A stretch of DNA of 46,146 nt from DASWNP01 sp035537095 (GCA_035537095.1 DATLMV010000061.1:1-46146); one strand, 5' to 3'. Positions 33,548-42,446 are shown, counted from the stretch's first letter. Numbers and translations: made by a program. Notes: generated from the letters alone by a model not told the origin.

Positions 33548-33955
33548 ATGAAAAATATAATCCTAGCGTTTATGCTGCTTGCTGTGTGCGGAGGAACAAC
33601 CGCACTACCTGCTCAGCGTTTTCCAGCAAATTATTCAGTCACATCAAAAAGAGTTAAATTTCTACGTGGCCGTACAACAGCCGTCATTCGAGGTGTTGCC
33701 AGAACAACTCGAATATACGAGTACGTGCTAAAGGCAAGAGCGGGTCAAACTATGACAGTTCACTTAACATCATCAAACAATGGAGTAGAATTCACCATCT
33801 TTGGGCCAAATGGAAGTGAGCCTGAGGGTGCGTTAGGAGTACATGATTGGAGCGGTACGTTGGAATCGTCAGGAGATTATAAGATTACTTTGATAAATAA
33901 TCGTTCGCGAGTAAGCCGGAATCCCTCTTACACGCTAGAAGTGAACATCCGCTAG
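33548..33955 (+). CDS. cassette gene 1: exported small beta protein, PPC-like
   Basis: The 135-aa product has a signal peptide (MKNIILAFMLLAVCGG..., cleaved near ALPA). A single beta domain follows (YEYVLKARAGQTMTVHLTSS, FTIFGPNGSEPEG, GDYKITLINN, YTLEVNIR), like the bacterial pre-peptidase C-terminal (PPC) domain and related PliG-like small exported inhibitors. GAGAGGG lies 5 nt before the ATG at 33548. GC content and codon choice (AAA, ATA, TTA, AGA) are far from the surrounding genes, which points to recent acquisition. An attC site begins 6 bp after the stop. Function unknown. Confidence 0.75.
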   Translation: MKNIILAFMLLAVCGGTTALPAQRFPANYSVTSKRVKFLRGRTTAVIRGVARTTRIYEYVLKARAGQTMTVHLTSSNNGVEFTIFGPNGSEPEGALGVHDWSGTLESSGDYKITLINNRSRVSRNPSYTLEVNIR

Positions 33956-33961
33956 CCCGCA

Positions 33962-34047
33962 GCCTAACAACGGCATGCATCCGACGCCCCACCACGAAGT
34001 CTCTCATGTACATCGCGCAGGGGCGCGGGTGATGCCGGGCGTTAGAT
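33962..34047 (+). other. integron attC site 1 (86 nt)
   Basis: Left core GCCTAAC (33962-33968, RYYYAAC) and right core GTTAGAT (34041-34047, GTTRRRY). Inner arms pair: GGCAT with ATGCC and CCCC with GGGG. Its last 16 nt before the core end, TGATGCCGGGCGTTAG, are identical in attC site 2. Confidence 0.85.
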
Positions 34048-34080
34048 GGCTTTGGCGCTGTGGGTGGTGTAAAGAACATA

Positions 34081-34518
34081 ATGAATACTAAGCGGTGTAG
34101 CTTTTGCGCCATTATCGAGAGGCAGGCGAGCGCTTTCATCGTCTATGAGGACTCTCATGCCGTCGCTTTCTTAGACAAGCATCCGATCAATGTCGGCCAT
34201 CTCCTCATCGTTCCCAGACACCACGTCGAGGCATTCTACGAATTGGACGAAGAACCTTTCATCCAATTGATGCTCGTGGTCAGGCGAATGGCTTCCGTCA
34301 TCGGAGCCGTTTATCAGCCTAAGAAGGTGGGGATGCTTGCCGCAGGCTTCGACGTGGCACATGCGCATCTCCATGTTGTGCCGATGCGCGATTACCACGA
34401 TCTTACTTCCAAAGCCCTGCTCGAAGGGAAGCGTGCGAATCCGACGGAGGAAGAATTGCGGCAGGCTGCCGAGGTGATAGAGCGAGGCTTGAATGCCCGA
34501 GGCGGAAGCGCGATCTGA
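34081..34518 (+). CDS. cassette gene 2: HIT-family nucleotide hydrolase/transferase
   Basis: The 145-aa protein carries the histidine triad HAHLHVV (about residues 99-105), preceded by the usual CSFCAIIERQASAFIVYEDSHAVAFLDKHPINVGHLLIVPRHHV layout of HIT proteins (CxxC-like start, DKHP/NVGH). Members act on AMP-linked dinucleotides or aminoacyl/phosphoramidate nucleotides through a covalent His-AMP intermediate. The start at 34081 gives the canonical N-terminus; the longer frame upstream runs through the attC site. The TGA stop (34516-34518) overlaps the left core of attC site 2, as expected for a compact gene cassette. Confidence 0.9.
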   Translation: MNTKRCSFCAIIERQASAFIVYEDSHAVAFLDKHPINVGHLLIVPRHHVEAFYELDEEPFIQLMLVVRRMASVIGAVYQPKKVGMLAAGFDVAHAHLHVVPMRDYHDLTSKALLEGKRANPTEEELRQAAEVIERGLNARGGSAI

Positions 34519-34600
34519 CAACGGCATGCAGCGGACGTGCAATGTAGCGGCTCTGTCATCTGTAAGTTGATAGCGCGGCGGCTGATGCCGGGCGTTAGGT
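34513..34600 (+). other. integron attC site 2 (88 nt)
   Basis: Left core ATCTGAC (34513-34519; one change from RYYYAAC), right core GTTAGGT (34594-34600). Inner arms GGCATGCAGCGG... and ...GATGCC pair, and ACAACGGCATGCA and TGATGCCGGGCGTTAG match attC site 1. Confidence 0.82.
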
Positions 34601-34701
34601 GCAAAGCATCCCGTGCGGACGTTGTGCGCCTGCGAACCTTCGGTGTCATCCTTTCGTATGCCTCCTTGATGCATTAGCCCGTCACTACGAAAGGAACTGC
34701 C

Positions 34702-35184
34702 ATGTTCGACAAACTTCTTCCCCAACCCATTGATAATACATATTCGGGTGCGAAGCTCGCGCTCTGGTTGTTTGGGTTAATCGTTTTCGTACACATCCTT
34801 CAGAGCATAATGGGCATCGTCAACGGTTATTCGATTGCGCAGTCCGCTGATGGCATCCCGCTTGAAACCTACCCGGCAGCCGCCGCCCAAACAATCATGG
34901 CACTCTTCATGACAGCTTCGCTCAGACGATTGATTATCTCGCTGATATGTGCGGTCGTGTTGTTCCGGTATCGCAGCGTCGTGCCGCTGATGTTCGTCGT
35001 GCTCGGCCTGAGCTATCTCGGCGGTCAGTTGATTTTTCAGTTCGTTCCGATTGTCAGGGTCGGAACACCGCCGGGTGTCATCATGAACCTCATCATGTTC
35101 GGCTTCACAATTGTCGGATTGGGGTTATCGCTGTGGAGACGAGGCGGTTCACACCTGATTGGCCGTCGAACGCGTGCCACCTGA
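34702..35184 (+). CDS. cassette gene 3: small four-helix membrane protein
   Basis: The 160-aa product has four hydrophobic helices at about residues 19-42, 60-85, 88-110 and 125-145 (e.g. LALWLFGLIVFVHILQSIMG, VVPLMFVVLGLSYLGGQLIF). It has no enzyme motif. I do not recognise a named family; small polytopic proteins of unknown function are common in environmental integron cassettes. AAAGGAAC lies 8 nt before the ATG. The stop TGA (35182-35184) lies inside the left core of the next attC site. Confidence 0.78.
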   Translation: MFDKLLPQPIDNTYSGAKLALWLFGLIVFVHILQSIMGIVNGYSIAQSADGIPLETYPAAAAQTIMALFMTASLRRLIISLICAVVLFRYRSVVPLMFVVLGLSYLGGQLIFQFVPIVRVGTPPGVIMNLIMFGFTIVGLGLSLWRRGGSHLIGRRTRAT

Positions 35185-35287
35185 CAACTCATTCGAACCG
35201 GACGCTCGACTTGCGCGCCTTTCATCATGCTTGATTGTGGCGAGGGTGGAATGCCTGCTCTCTCGCCGGTTGATTCGAGCGTCGGGC
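35179..35287 (+). other. integron attC site 3 (109 nt, divergent type)
   Basis: Left core ACCTGAC (35179-35185), right core GTCGGGC (35281-35287), each changed in a partly compensating way. The inner arms AACTCATTCGAACCGGACGC and CCGGTTGATTCGAGC pair, and they resemble the CAATTC...AAGCCG / CGGCTT...CAGGC pattern of class 1 integron cassette sites rather than sites 1, 2 and 4. Confidence 0.65.
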
Positions 35288-35299
35288 ATCTATCGGTAT

Positions 35300-35923
35300 A
35301 TGAAACTCCACAACACCATTATTTACCTCATTGGCATCCCCGCCGTCGGGAAATATACGGTCGCCAAAGAAATCGGGCGGATGACGGGAGCCAAAGTGGT
35401 TGATAACCAGCTTGTCAATACGCCCGTGTTCAGCGTACTCGGCTACGACGGCACAGACGCTTTCCCCTTTCCACGGGACGCGTGGGCGCAGATCGGGAAG
35501 ATTCATCGCGCGGTCTTAACCGTCATCCGCGATCTCTGCCCTCCCGACGCCAGCTTCGTGTTCACCAACACGCTCGACGCGCGCGAACCCCTCGACAAGG
35601 TTTGGTTCCGCCGGATCGAACGGTTGGCGAGGCAGAGGCGGGCCGGGTTCTTCCCCGTGTGGCTGACGTGTGAGGCGGCGGTCATCCGCCGACGCAAGGA
35701 CACGCCGGAGCGTCGGGCGCGTCTGAAGGACATTGACCTGACCAACATTTCCCGGTGGAGCGAAGAAGTCGAGGTGTTCAGAGTGCCACACCCGAACGCG
35801 CTGACGTTGGACACGTCCTACCGCGAGCCGTGGCAAACGGCGCAGCTTATTCTGGAGCATGTGCAAGGAGCCGATCAGGTTGGCAGACCCGCCGAGCATG
35901 GTAGAGCTAAGGAAGGCGACTAA
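35300..35923 (+). CDS. cassette gene 4: P-loop kinase-like protein
   Basis: The 207-aa protein has a Walker A motif at the N-terminus (GIPAVGKYT, about residues 12-20) after a beta strand (TIIYLI), as in shikimate-kinase/AAA_33-type small-molecule kinases. Further parts fit the fold: FVFTNTLDAREPLDK (a Walker-B-like strand), VWLTCEAAVIRRRKDTPERRARLKD (a lid with basic residues), LDTSYREP. The substrate is unknown; antibiotic phosphotransferases and adenylate-type kinases share this layout. The start at 35300 (TATATG, just after the attC right core) is preferred to an upstream ATG in the previous cassette. The TAA stop lies in the left core of attC site 4. Confidence 0.78.
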   Translation: MKLHNTIIYLIGIPAVGKYTVAKEIGRMTGAKVVDNQLVNTPVFSVLGYDGTDAFPFPRDAWAQIGKIHRAVLTVIRDLCPPDASFVFTNTLDAREPLDKVWFRRIERLARQRRAGFFPVWLTCEAAVIRRRKDTPERRARLKDIDLTNISRWSEEVEVFRVPHPNALTLDTSYREPWQTAQLILEHVQGADQVGRPAEHGRAKEGD

Positions 35924-36011
35924 CAACGTCACGCAGCGGACGCGCAATCGGCAAGCCTTTCATGCGAAGACTTGCCACCCGTTGCACGTCGCAGCCGGTG
36001 AACGAAATGTC
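35918..36011 (+). other. degenerate attC site 4 (right core lost)
   Basis: Left core GACTAAC (35918-35924), followed by ACAACGTCACGCAGCGGACG, which matches site 2 (ACAACGGCATGCAGCGGACG). Inner arms GACGCGCAAT (about 35938) and GTTGCACGTC (about 35981), and GCAAG with CTTGC, still pair. No GTTRRRY core is seen near 36005-36011, so it may no longer recombine. Confidence 0.6.
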
Positions 36012-36302
36012 CGACAAATGCCTCCTAAAGCATCCCGACCGAGGCTAATAGCATCTATGGTTATCTGCTTGAGTAAGCAGAGGATATACTAACTTGTGCG
36101 AGGCCGCGCTAACCCGTACAATTAGCCTTCAACGGACTTTCACGGCGGCGACACGGGTTCGACTCCCGGATGGGACGCCATTGATCTTGACGTGAAAGCG
36201 TCCGCGACGCTTCCGTTTCGGAATCAGGAGAGGCCGCCGACGCCGTTTGAGTTTTCCCGACGCGCCGGTGGCCTCTCAAACTTTTTGGTAGGGATTTCAG
36301 TT
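36012..36302. other. right end of the tRNA-bounded segment and upstream region of the TPR gene
   Basis: A small hairpin (36064-36070 with 36075-36081) and AT-rich DNA precede the tRNA 3' duplicate (36137-36180). After it come 122 bp before the TPR start with an in-frame extension lacking a ribosome-binding site. No gene seen. Confidence 0.5.
36137..36180 (+). repeat. right 44-nt direct repeat: truncated tRNA-Glu 3' half
   Basis: It matches 33151-33194 at 42 of 44 bases, including the anticodon loop 3' side, T loop, acceptor 3' strand and CCA. The 5' half of a tRNA is absent, so it is not a functional gene. The two changes (36169 and 36171) break the T-stem end and alter the acceptor strand, so it may come from a different tRNA-Glu allele or have drifted. 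Confidence 0.85.
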
Positions 36303-38024
36303 ATGCTCAGACGACATCTACTCTCCGTCGCCGCGTCGGTTCTCGTCGCCCTGACTTTTTGCGTGCAGACGGCGCGCGCGCAGGGCCCGCCCGCGAGCGA
36401 CGTGGTCATCGTCCTGCCGTTTGAGAACAAGAATAACCAGAGAGAGTTTAACTGGGTCGGCGAGAGCTTCGCCGATTCGCTCGCCGAGCTTTTGAACATG
36501 CCGGGGAGCGGTCTGACGGTCGTCTCCAGCGACGAACGCGAGATGGCCTATCAACGCCTGCGCCTGCCGCAGACGATTCTTCCGTCGCGCGCCACAGCTA
36601 TTAAAATCGCGCGTGAAGCGCGTGCGACGCTGGTCGTCCTCGGCACGTACGAAGTCACGGCGGCGCAGGGCGAAGGAAGCCTGCCCGCGCTGACGGGCAC
36701 GGCGCGCGTCATCCGCGTCAACGAGGGCCGCCTGACCGGCGAGACGATGCACTTCGGCGGCACGCTCACAGACTTGCAGAAGATGCAGGGCCGTCTCGTC
36801 TTCGAGGTGCTCTACCAGCACGACAAGGCTCTGCCGATTTCTCTGCAAACTATTCTCGCGCAGGCGACGAAAGTTCCGCCCACAGCCTTCGAGAGCTACG
36901 TCAAGGGCGCGCTCACCACCGACGCCGAGAAGAAGTCCAACTATCTGCAAAACGCTCTGCGTGAGTACAAGAAGGTCAACGCCGGTGCGGAATACCCGCA
37001 GGCGGCCTTCGAGTTGGGGATGCTCTTTCTCGAACGCGGCGATTGGAAGCGCGGCGCCGAATACTTCTCCATGCTTCAGGAGAAAGACCCGCACTACGTC
37101 GAGGCCGCTTTCTATGCGGCTTATAGTTACTGGAAGATGGACGACCTCGTCCGCGCTCTGGGCGCGTTGATGCCGCTCAAGGAGATGAAGCTGACGGGCA
37201 TCTACAACAACGCGGGCGCAATCTCCACGCAGGCCGCGCGTGCTGAAAGAGACGCGACCGAGCGCGCGCGTCTGCTCGAACAGGCCGCATACTTTCTCGG
37301 TCTCGCCGCTTCGTCCGCGCCCGACGACCCGATGGTGCGCTTCAACTACGGTTACGCGCTCCTGCTCGCGGGCAAGAACGCGGAGGCTGTCGAGCAACTG
37401 CGCCCCGTCATCAAGCAGGACGCGAAAGACGGGGCCGCGCTCTTTCTCTTCGCCAAAGCTCTGGAACGCACGGGACAGACCGAGGCCGCGACCATCAACG
37501 ATAACGAAGCGCGTCGCTGGCTGCCCTCCTACGCCAAACTTCAGACCGACTGGCAGCGTTCGCAGTCTATCGAGTTGCCCTTGCGCCTGCGCGAGAAGTT
37601 CAACCGCAGCGACTACATCGCAGACCTCCAAGATCGCGCCGCCGCCCGGCAGGACGTGCTCGGCTCCGGCTCTCAAGACCTGCTCGTCAAAGCGCGCGAA
37701 CTCTACACCGCCGGACGTGACGACGAAGCCTTGCAGGAGCTACGCAACGTCGTCCGCGTCGAGCCGATGAACGCCGAAGCCTATCTCTTGATCGGGCGCA
37801 TTGACCAGCGGCGCGGCGACCTACAGGCCGCCATCAGCGCGCTCAAGACCGCACTCTTCTGGGAGGCCAAGTTGATTGACGCGCACATCCTTCTCGGTCG
37901 CATCTTCTTCGAGCGCGGCGACCGCACGATGGCGATGTCCTACGTCCGCAATGCCTTGCAGATTGACCCCAACAATCAAGAGGCCATCGGCCTCCAACGC
38001 CAGATCACGACCAACACGAAATAG
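36303..38024 (+). CDS. exported TPR-repeat protein with TolB/FlgO-like N-terminal domain
   Basis: The 573-aa protein starts with a signal peptide (MLRRHLLSVAASVLVALTF..., cleaved near ARA). An alpha/beta domain at about residues 30-180 (VVIVLPFENKNNQREFNWVGESFADSLAELL, LTVVSSDEREMAYQRLRLP, LVVLGTYEV) resembles the curli/FlgO/TolB-like N-terminal domain often fused to TPRs. The rest is TPR helices (AAFELGMLFLERGDWKRGAEYFSML; VRFNYGYALLLAGKNAEAVEQLRPVI; AYLLIGRIDQRRGDLQAAISALKTALFW; AHILLGRIFFERGDRTMAMSYVRNAL). The ATG at 36303 gives the signal peptide; the longer frame does not. Likely a periplasmic scaffold, partner unknown. It is the first gene right of the tRNA-bounded segment. Confidence 0.82.
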   Translation: MLRRHLLSVAASVLVALTFCVQTARAQGPPASDVVIVLPFENKNNQREFNWVGESFADSLAELLNMPGSGLTVVSSDEREMAYQRLRLPQTILPSRATAIKIAREARATLVVLGTYEVTAAQGEGSLPALTGTARVIRVNEGRLTGETMHFGGTLTDLQKMQGRLVFEVLYQHDKALPISLQTILAQATKVPPTAFESYVKGALTTDAEKKSNYLQNALREYKKVNAGAEYPQAAFELGMLFLERGDWKRGAEYFSMLQEKDPHYVEAAFYAAYSYWKMDDLVRALGALMPLKEMKLTGIYNNAGAISTQAARAERDATERARLLEQAAYFLGLAASSAPDDPMVRFNYGYALLLAGKNAEAVEQLRPVIKQDAKDGAALFLFAKALERTGQTEAATINDNEARRWLPSYAKLQTDWQRSQSIELPLRLREKFNRSDYIADLQDRAAARQDVLGSGSQDLLVKARELYTAGRDDEALQELRNVVRVEPMNAEAYLLIGRIDQRRGDLQAAISALKTALFWEAKLIDAHILLGRIFFERGDRTMAMSYVRNALQIDPNNQEAIGLQRQITTNTK

Positions 38025-38162
38025 ACGCCGGGCATCAGTCTTCATCTCTATCAGGATAGTGGTGCGGTTTGAAATCAACGGGCAGACGTTTAACGACTCG
38101 CCGATTTCGAACCGTGCCGCTACTCTTCAAAGGACATCCGGCATCGGGAGTCTGCCTGTTTT

Positions 38163-38462
38163 ATGTTCCCTTCGCTGATCCTAACTATCGCGGCGGCGGC
38201 GACGTTTGGCGGCATAGTGCTGCTGCTGCTTTTGACCATCGTCGTGCTGTCGAGACACCGGAAGGCGGGCGGGCGCGAGGTTTCGCTGATGCAGCGGGTC
38301 GCGTCCGTGACGGAGCCTTTGAATCCGGAGGGCGCGATTGTGGTGAGCGGAGAGTTGTGGCGCGCGCGGGCGCGTTCGGGTGAGACGGTGGCGCGCGGGC
38401 GCGCAAACGTCCGCGTCGTCGGCGCACGCGGGCATCTCTTGGAGGTCGAACCGCTCGGTTAA
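38163..38462 (+). CDS. short NfeD-like protein (C-terminal OB-fold domain)
   Basis: The protein has 99 aa: one membrane helix (about 5-28) and a small beta domain with the NfeD C-terminal pattern (EVSLMQRVASVTEPLNPEGAIVVSGELWRARARSGETVARGRANVRVVGARGHLLEVEPLG). The ClpP-like protease half of long NfeD proteins is missing, as in the short 'NfeD1b' type. These usually sit beside a flotillin/stomatin-like (SPFH) gene, but none is present here. Assignment rests on the LNPEGAIVVSGELWRA motif. Confidence 0.72.
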   Translation: MFPSLILTIAAAATFGGIVLLLLLTIVVLSRHRKAGGREVSLMQRVASVTEPLNPEGAIVVSGELWRARARSGETVARGRANVRVVGARGHLLEVEPLG

Positions 38463-39094
38463 GACTTCGATGTCCGTTTAAAACTTCGATGCCCGGCAAG
38501 AAGCGTCGCGACCGTGTGGGCGGAGACTTGGAAGGTGCGGAGGCGTGAATGGCGTCGGTTATCAGTTCTAAAAGGTACGGGCGTAAGTGCTAATAGGTGA
38601 GGTCTTCCAGAAATATCTTTTCTGTGGCACGCGACGTGCTTTAAAGAAGAATCGGCAAGCACGGACGAAGTTAAACCGTGACCCCGCCGCCCCCCCTTCT
38701 CTGAGCGTGGCCTGCCGCTACGCCAGCCGCCCGCCGAGCGTCCCTATCTTAAATCCTTTCTTACGGAACCCGGAGCCCTGTCCGGGTTCTCCCGCTTTTT
38801 AGGCTCTCTTTTTTCAAAAACCCCGCCAATTTTGTCAACTACGCGCGACAAAAATCACGCGCGGCGACGCCCTTTGTCGCTCGCGGGCGACAGGCGACGC
38901 CGGACGGGAAACGTCGCCCGGACAAAATTTGTCACTTGAGGGGTGACGTTTTCTGTTCTTTTGCGTCCTCCGGCAGACGTTTTGACGCATCCGCGCCGCC
39001 CGCCGCAAACGATTTGCGATGACGGGGAAAACTTTTTCCGGCGTGTCCGGCCCACCTGTGACGCGGGGCGTCGGCCTCTGTTAAACTCGACGGT
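38463..39094. other. long intergenic region with operator-like inverted repeats
   Basis: No credible ORF. A terminator lies at 38766-38789. Between it and lnt are several TTTGTC/GACAAA words: TTTTGTC (38830-38836) inverted against GACAAAA (38847-38853), TTTGTC near 38873, and the perfect palindrome GACAAA-A-TTTGTC (38921-38933). The stretch 38463-38760 could hold an untranslated RNA ending at the terminator, but I recognise no family. Confidence 0.45.
38766..38789 (+). terminator. intrinsic terminator
   Basis: An 8-bp stem GAACCCGG (38766-38773) with CCGGGTTC (38782-38789), followed by TCCCGCTTTTT. It is about 300 bp past the NfeD-like gene. Confidence 0.7.
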
Positions 39095-40762
39095 GTGCAG
39101 GAAGCTCCGACTCTCGATACGCCCGCGCGCACGCGTCGCGCAAGGCTGCGCGCCTTCGCACGCGGTAGCGCGCCCGCGCCGACGGAGTGGCTCTTGGCCG
39201 TCGCGTCGGCGGGGCTGCTCGTCTTCTCGTTTCCCGATTTCAACCTCTGGCCGCTCGCGTGGGTCGGACTCGTCCCGCTCATTCTGGCCGTCGCGCGCAA
39301 GCCGCGCGGCCCGCAGGCTTTCCTGCTCGGATGGACGACCGGCACGCTCTTCTTCTACGGCTCCTGCTACTGGCTCACGCACGCGATGGTTCACTACGGC
39401 GGCATCCCGCGCTGGCTCGCCTACCTGCTGCTCGTCCCCGCCCCGCTCCTGACCGGACTCTTCCCCGCCCTCTGGGCTCTGCTGCTCGCGCACACCTCGG
39501 CGCGTTGTGGACTCGGGCGCGCGCTCCTGCTTGCGCCTCCCGCTTGGGCGGCGTTTGAGTGGGCGCGTCTCGGGCTGACCGGGCAACTCTGGAACGCGCT
39601 CGGCTATTCGCAAGCCTACACGCCCGCCTTGATTCAGCCCGCGCGCTGGGGCGGCGTCTACGCGGTCGGCTTCCTGATTGCCGCCGTCAACGCCGCTCTC
39701 GCTTATGCCGTCTGGCGTCGCAGCGTCCGCGCATGTGCGGCGCTCGCGTCGGTCGCAGCATTGGTCGCGCTCACGATCTTTTTGAGTAACCGCGCAGACG
39801 ATTCCGCACAACAACCGGCGACGCATCCCGCTCGACAGGCGACGCAGCCGGGCGCGCTCGTCGTCGGCGTGCAGCCGAACGTGCCGGTCGAGTTCGGGCG
39901 TTCGTCCGAGCAGACGGCGGCGCTCGTCCGGCGTCATCTGACGATGAGCACGGACGCCTTCCGTGCATGGGACGCGGCGCACGCGCCGACGGATGTGAAG
40001 ATTCCGCGCGTCGTCATCTGGCCGGAGTCGCCGATGAATTTCGCGTACGCGCGCGACGACGCGTTCCGTCAAACGCTCGCGCGCTTCGCACGCGAGAACC
40101 GCACCTATGTTCTTTTCAACTCGCTTGAGCCCGCGCCCGCCGGAGGTTTCTACAACTCGGCGGTGATGGTTGACGCGGAAGGTCGGCTCGTGGCGCAGTA
40201 TGATAAGATTCGCCTGCTGCCGTTTGGCGAATACGTGCCGCTGCCGCGCTGGCTGCCGCTCGCGTGGATGCTGTCGGGCGTCGTCGGCGATTTCACGCCC
40301 GGCGAGAAGTATCCTCTGATGCCTCTGGGCGAGAACGGCGGGGCGGGCCTGCGGGCTGGCGTCTTCATCTGTTTCGAGTCGGCGTTTCCAGCAATCGCAC
40401 GCCGCTTCGCGGACGAAGGCGCGGACGTGCTCGTCAACATCTCCAACGACGGCTATCTCGGGCGGACTGCCGTGATGCGACAACATCTCGCCAACGTCGT
40501 CTTTCGCGCGGTCGAAACGAACCGCCCCGTCCTGCGCGTCACGAACACGGGCATCAGCGCGCGCATCACGCCGCGCGGCGAAGTGCTCGACGCGACCGAA
40601 GGATTCACGCCCGCCGCACTCACATGGACGGTAGAGCGCGCGGGCGCGGGCAAGACCTTCTACACGAAGCACGGCGACATGTTTCCGGCAATCTGCGTCG
40701 CCCTCACCGCGTTGGGACTTGCGGCGACCTTCAAAGTCAGACTAAAAACGGGGCCGCGCTAG
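39095..40762 (+). CDS. lnt: apolipoprotein N-acyltransferase
   Basis: The enzyme adds the third acyl chain to the N-terminal Cys of outer-membrane lipoproteins, at the periplasmic face of the inner membrane. The 555-aa protein has N-terminal helices (about 30-245) and a periplasmic nitrilase-fold domain with the full catalytic triad: Glu311 (IWPESP), Lys371 (QYDKIRLLPFGEYVP) and Cys426 (FICFESAFP). It also has VNISNDGYLGRTAVMRQHLANVVFRAVETNRPVLRVTNTGISA. A C-terminal helix is present. The start is a GTG at 39095 with a rather hydrophilic 30-residue lead. Presence of lnt fits a diderm cell, and lipoproteins are predicted in this window. Confidence 0.95.
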   Translation: MQEAPTLDTPARTRRARLRAFARGSAPAPTEWLLAVASAGLLVFSFPDFNLWPLAWVGLVPLILAVARKPRGPQAFLLGWTTGTLFFYGSCYWLTHAMVHYGGIPRWLAYLLLVPAPLLTGLFPALWALLLAHTSARCGLGRALLLAPPAWAAFEWARLGLTGQLWNALGYSQAYTPALIQPARWGGVYAVGFLIAAVNAALAYAVWRRSVRACAALASVAALVALTIFLSNRADDSAQQPATHPARQATQPGALVVGVQPNVPVEFGRSSEQTAALVRRHLTMSTDAFRAWDAAHAPTDVKIPRVVIWPESPMNFAYARDDAFRQTLARFARENRTYVLFNSLEPAPAGGFYNSAVMVDAEGRLVAQYDKIRLLPFGEYVPLPRWLPLAWMLSGVVGDFTPGEKYPLMPLGENGGAGLRAGVFICFESAFPAIARRFADEGADVLVNISNDGYLGRTAVMRQHLANVVFRAVETNRPVLRVTNTGISARITPRGEVLDATEGFTPAALTWTVERAGAGKTFYTKHGDMFPAICVALTALGLAATFKVRLKTGPR

Positions 40763-40793
40763 TTGATTCAAATTGCGGAGATGTCAACACAAA

Positions 40794-41180
40794 ATGTCAA
40801 ACGACGAAATGGAACAGAAGATAGAATTCATCGTCGAGCAGCAAGCACACTTTGCCATCAACATGGACTTGCTCGGCGAGCGAGTCAGTCAACTCGAAAA
40901 GAGCGTAGAACAACTGGGAGAAAAACTTGATCAGCTTGCAGAAAAGGTTGACCGTCTTGCCGGAAGCGTTGATCAACTAACCGGAATTGTTGACGAACTG
41001 GCGCAGGCGCAGATTCGTACGGAGCAGACGGTCGAGCAACTGGCGCGCGTGCAGAATCACGTGCTGACGGTGGTCGGCTTTATCGGCGACGCGCAGGTGC
41101 GGACGGACGAGCGGTTGAACAGTCTGATGTCAGTTGTCGAGCGATTTATCAGCGAGGGCGGGAACGGGCGCGCGTCGTAA
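40794..41180 (+). CDS. small coiled-coil protein of unknown function
   Basis: The 128-aa product is dominated by heptads (MDLLGERVSQLEKSVEQLGEKLDQLAEKVDRLAGSVDQLTGIVDELAQ, about residues 20-80), so it is a long parallel coiled coil. A short C-terminal helix follows (VLTVVGFIGDAQVRTDERLNSLMSVVERFI). It has no signal peptide. GGAG lies 13 nt before the ATG at 40794. It sits between lnt and prfB, 31 bp after lnt. Similar short coiled-coil proteins are common and unassigned. Confidence 0.7.
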   Translation: MSNDEMEQKIEFIVEQQAHFAINMDLLGERVSQLEKSVEQLGEKLDQLAEKVDRLAGSVDQLTGIVDELAQAQIRTEQTVEQLARVQNHVLTVVGFIGDAQVRTDERLNSLMSVVERFISEGGNGRAS

Positions 41181-41237
41181 GACGAGAGTACAGTATGTCG
41201 GAAGATTCAGTTCACACGAAAGAGGAAAAGAAGAGAG

Positions 41238-42348
<1,111 letters not shown>

Positions 42349-42351
42349 AAA

Positions 42352-42446
42352 CAGATGTCGGATGTCGGAGGTTAGATGTTAGTATTGATTCAGCCATTGA
42401 CATCCGGGGTTATGACTAACCTCTGACATCAACTATCAAGCATCCC
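42352..42446. repeat. heptamer array with inverted arms (AGATGTC word)
   Basis: The left arm, 42352-42382 (AGATGTC, GGATGTC, GGAGGTT, AGATGTT), has GATGTCGGAGGTTAG pairing with CTAACCTCTGACATC (about 42416-42430) at 14 of 15 positions. It lies between prfB and ftsK. The word family is shared with 11196, 14088 and 17249. Confidence 0.82.

Noticed and set aside
36137..36180. Second tRNA-Glu gene
   Set aside because: Only the 3' half is present; no acceptor 5' strand, D arm or anticodon 5' stem upstream.
38463..38765. Known small RNA (4.5S, 6S, RNase P) before the terminator at 38766
   Set aside because: None of their conserved core sequences could be found; only the terminator is clear.
38855..40672. 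605-codon minus-strand frame opposite lnt
   Set aside because: Arg-rich shadow of the lnt reading frame; lnt has all three catalytic residues.
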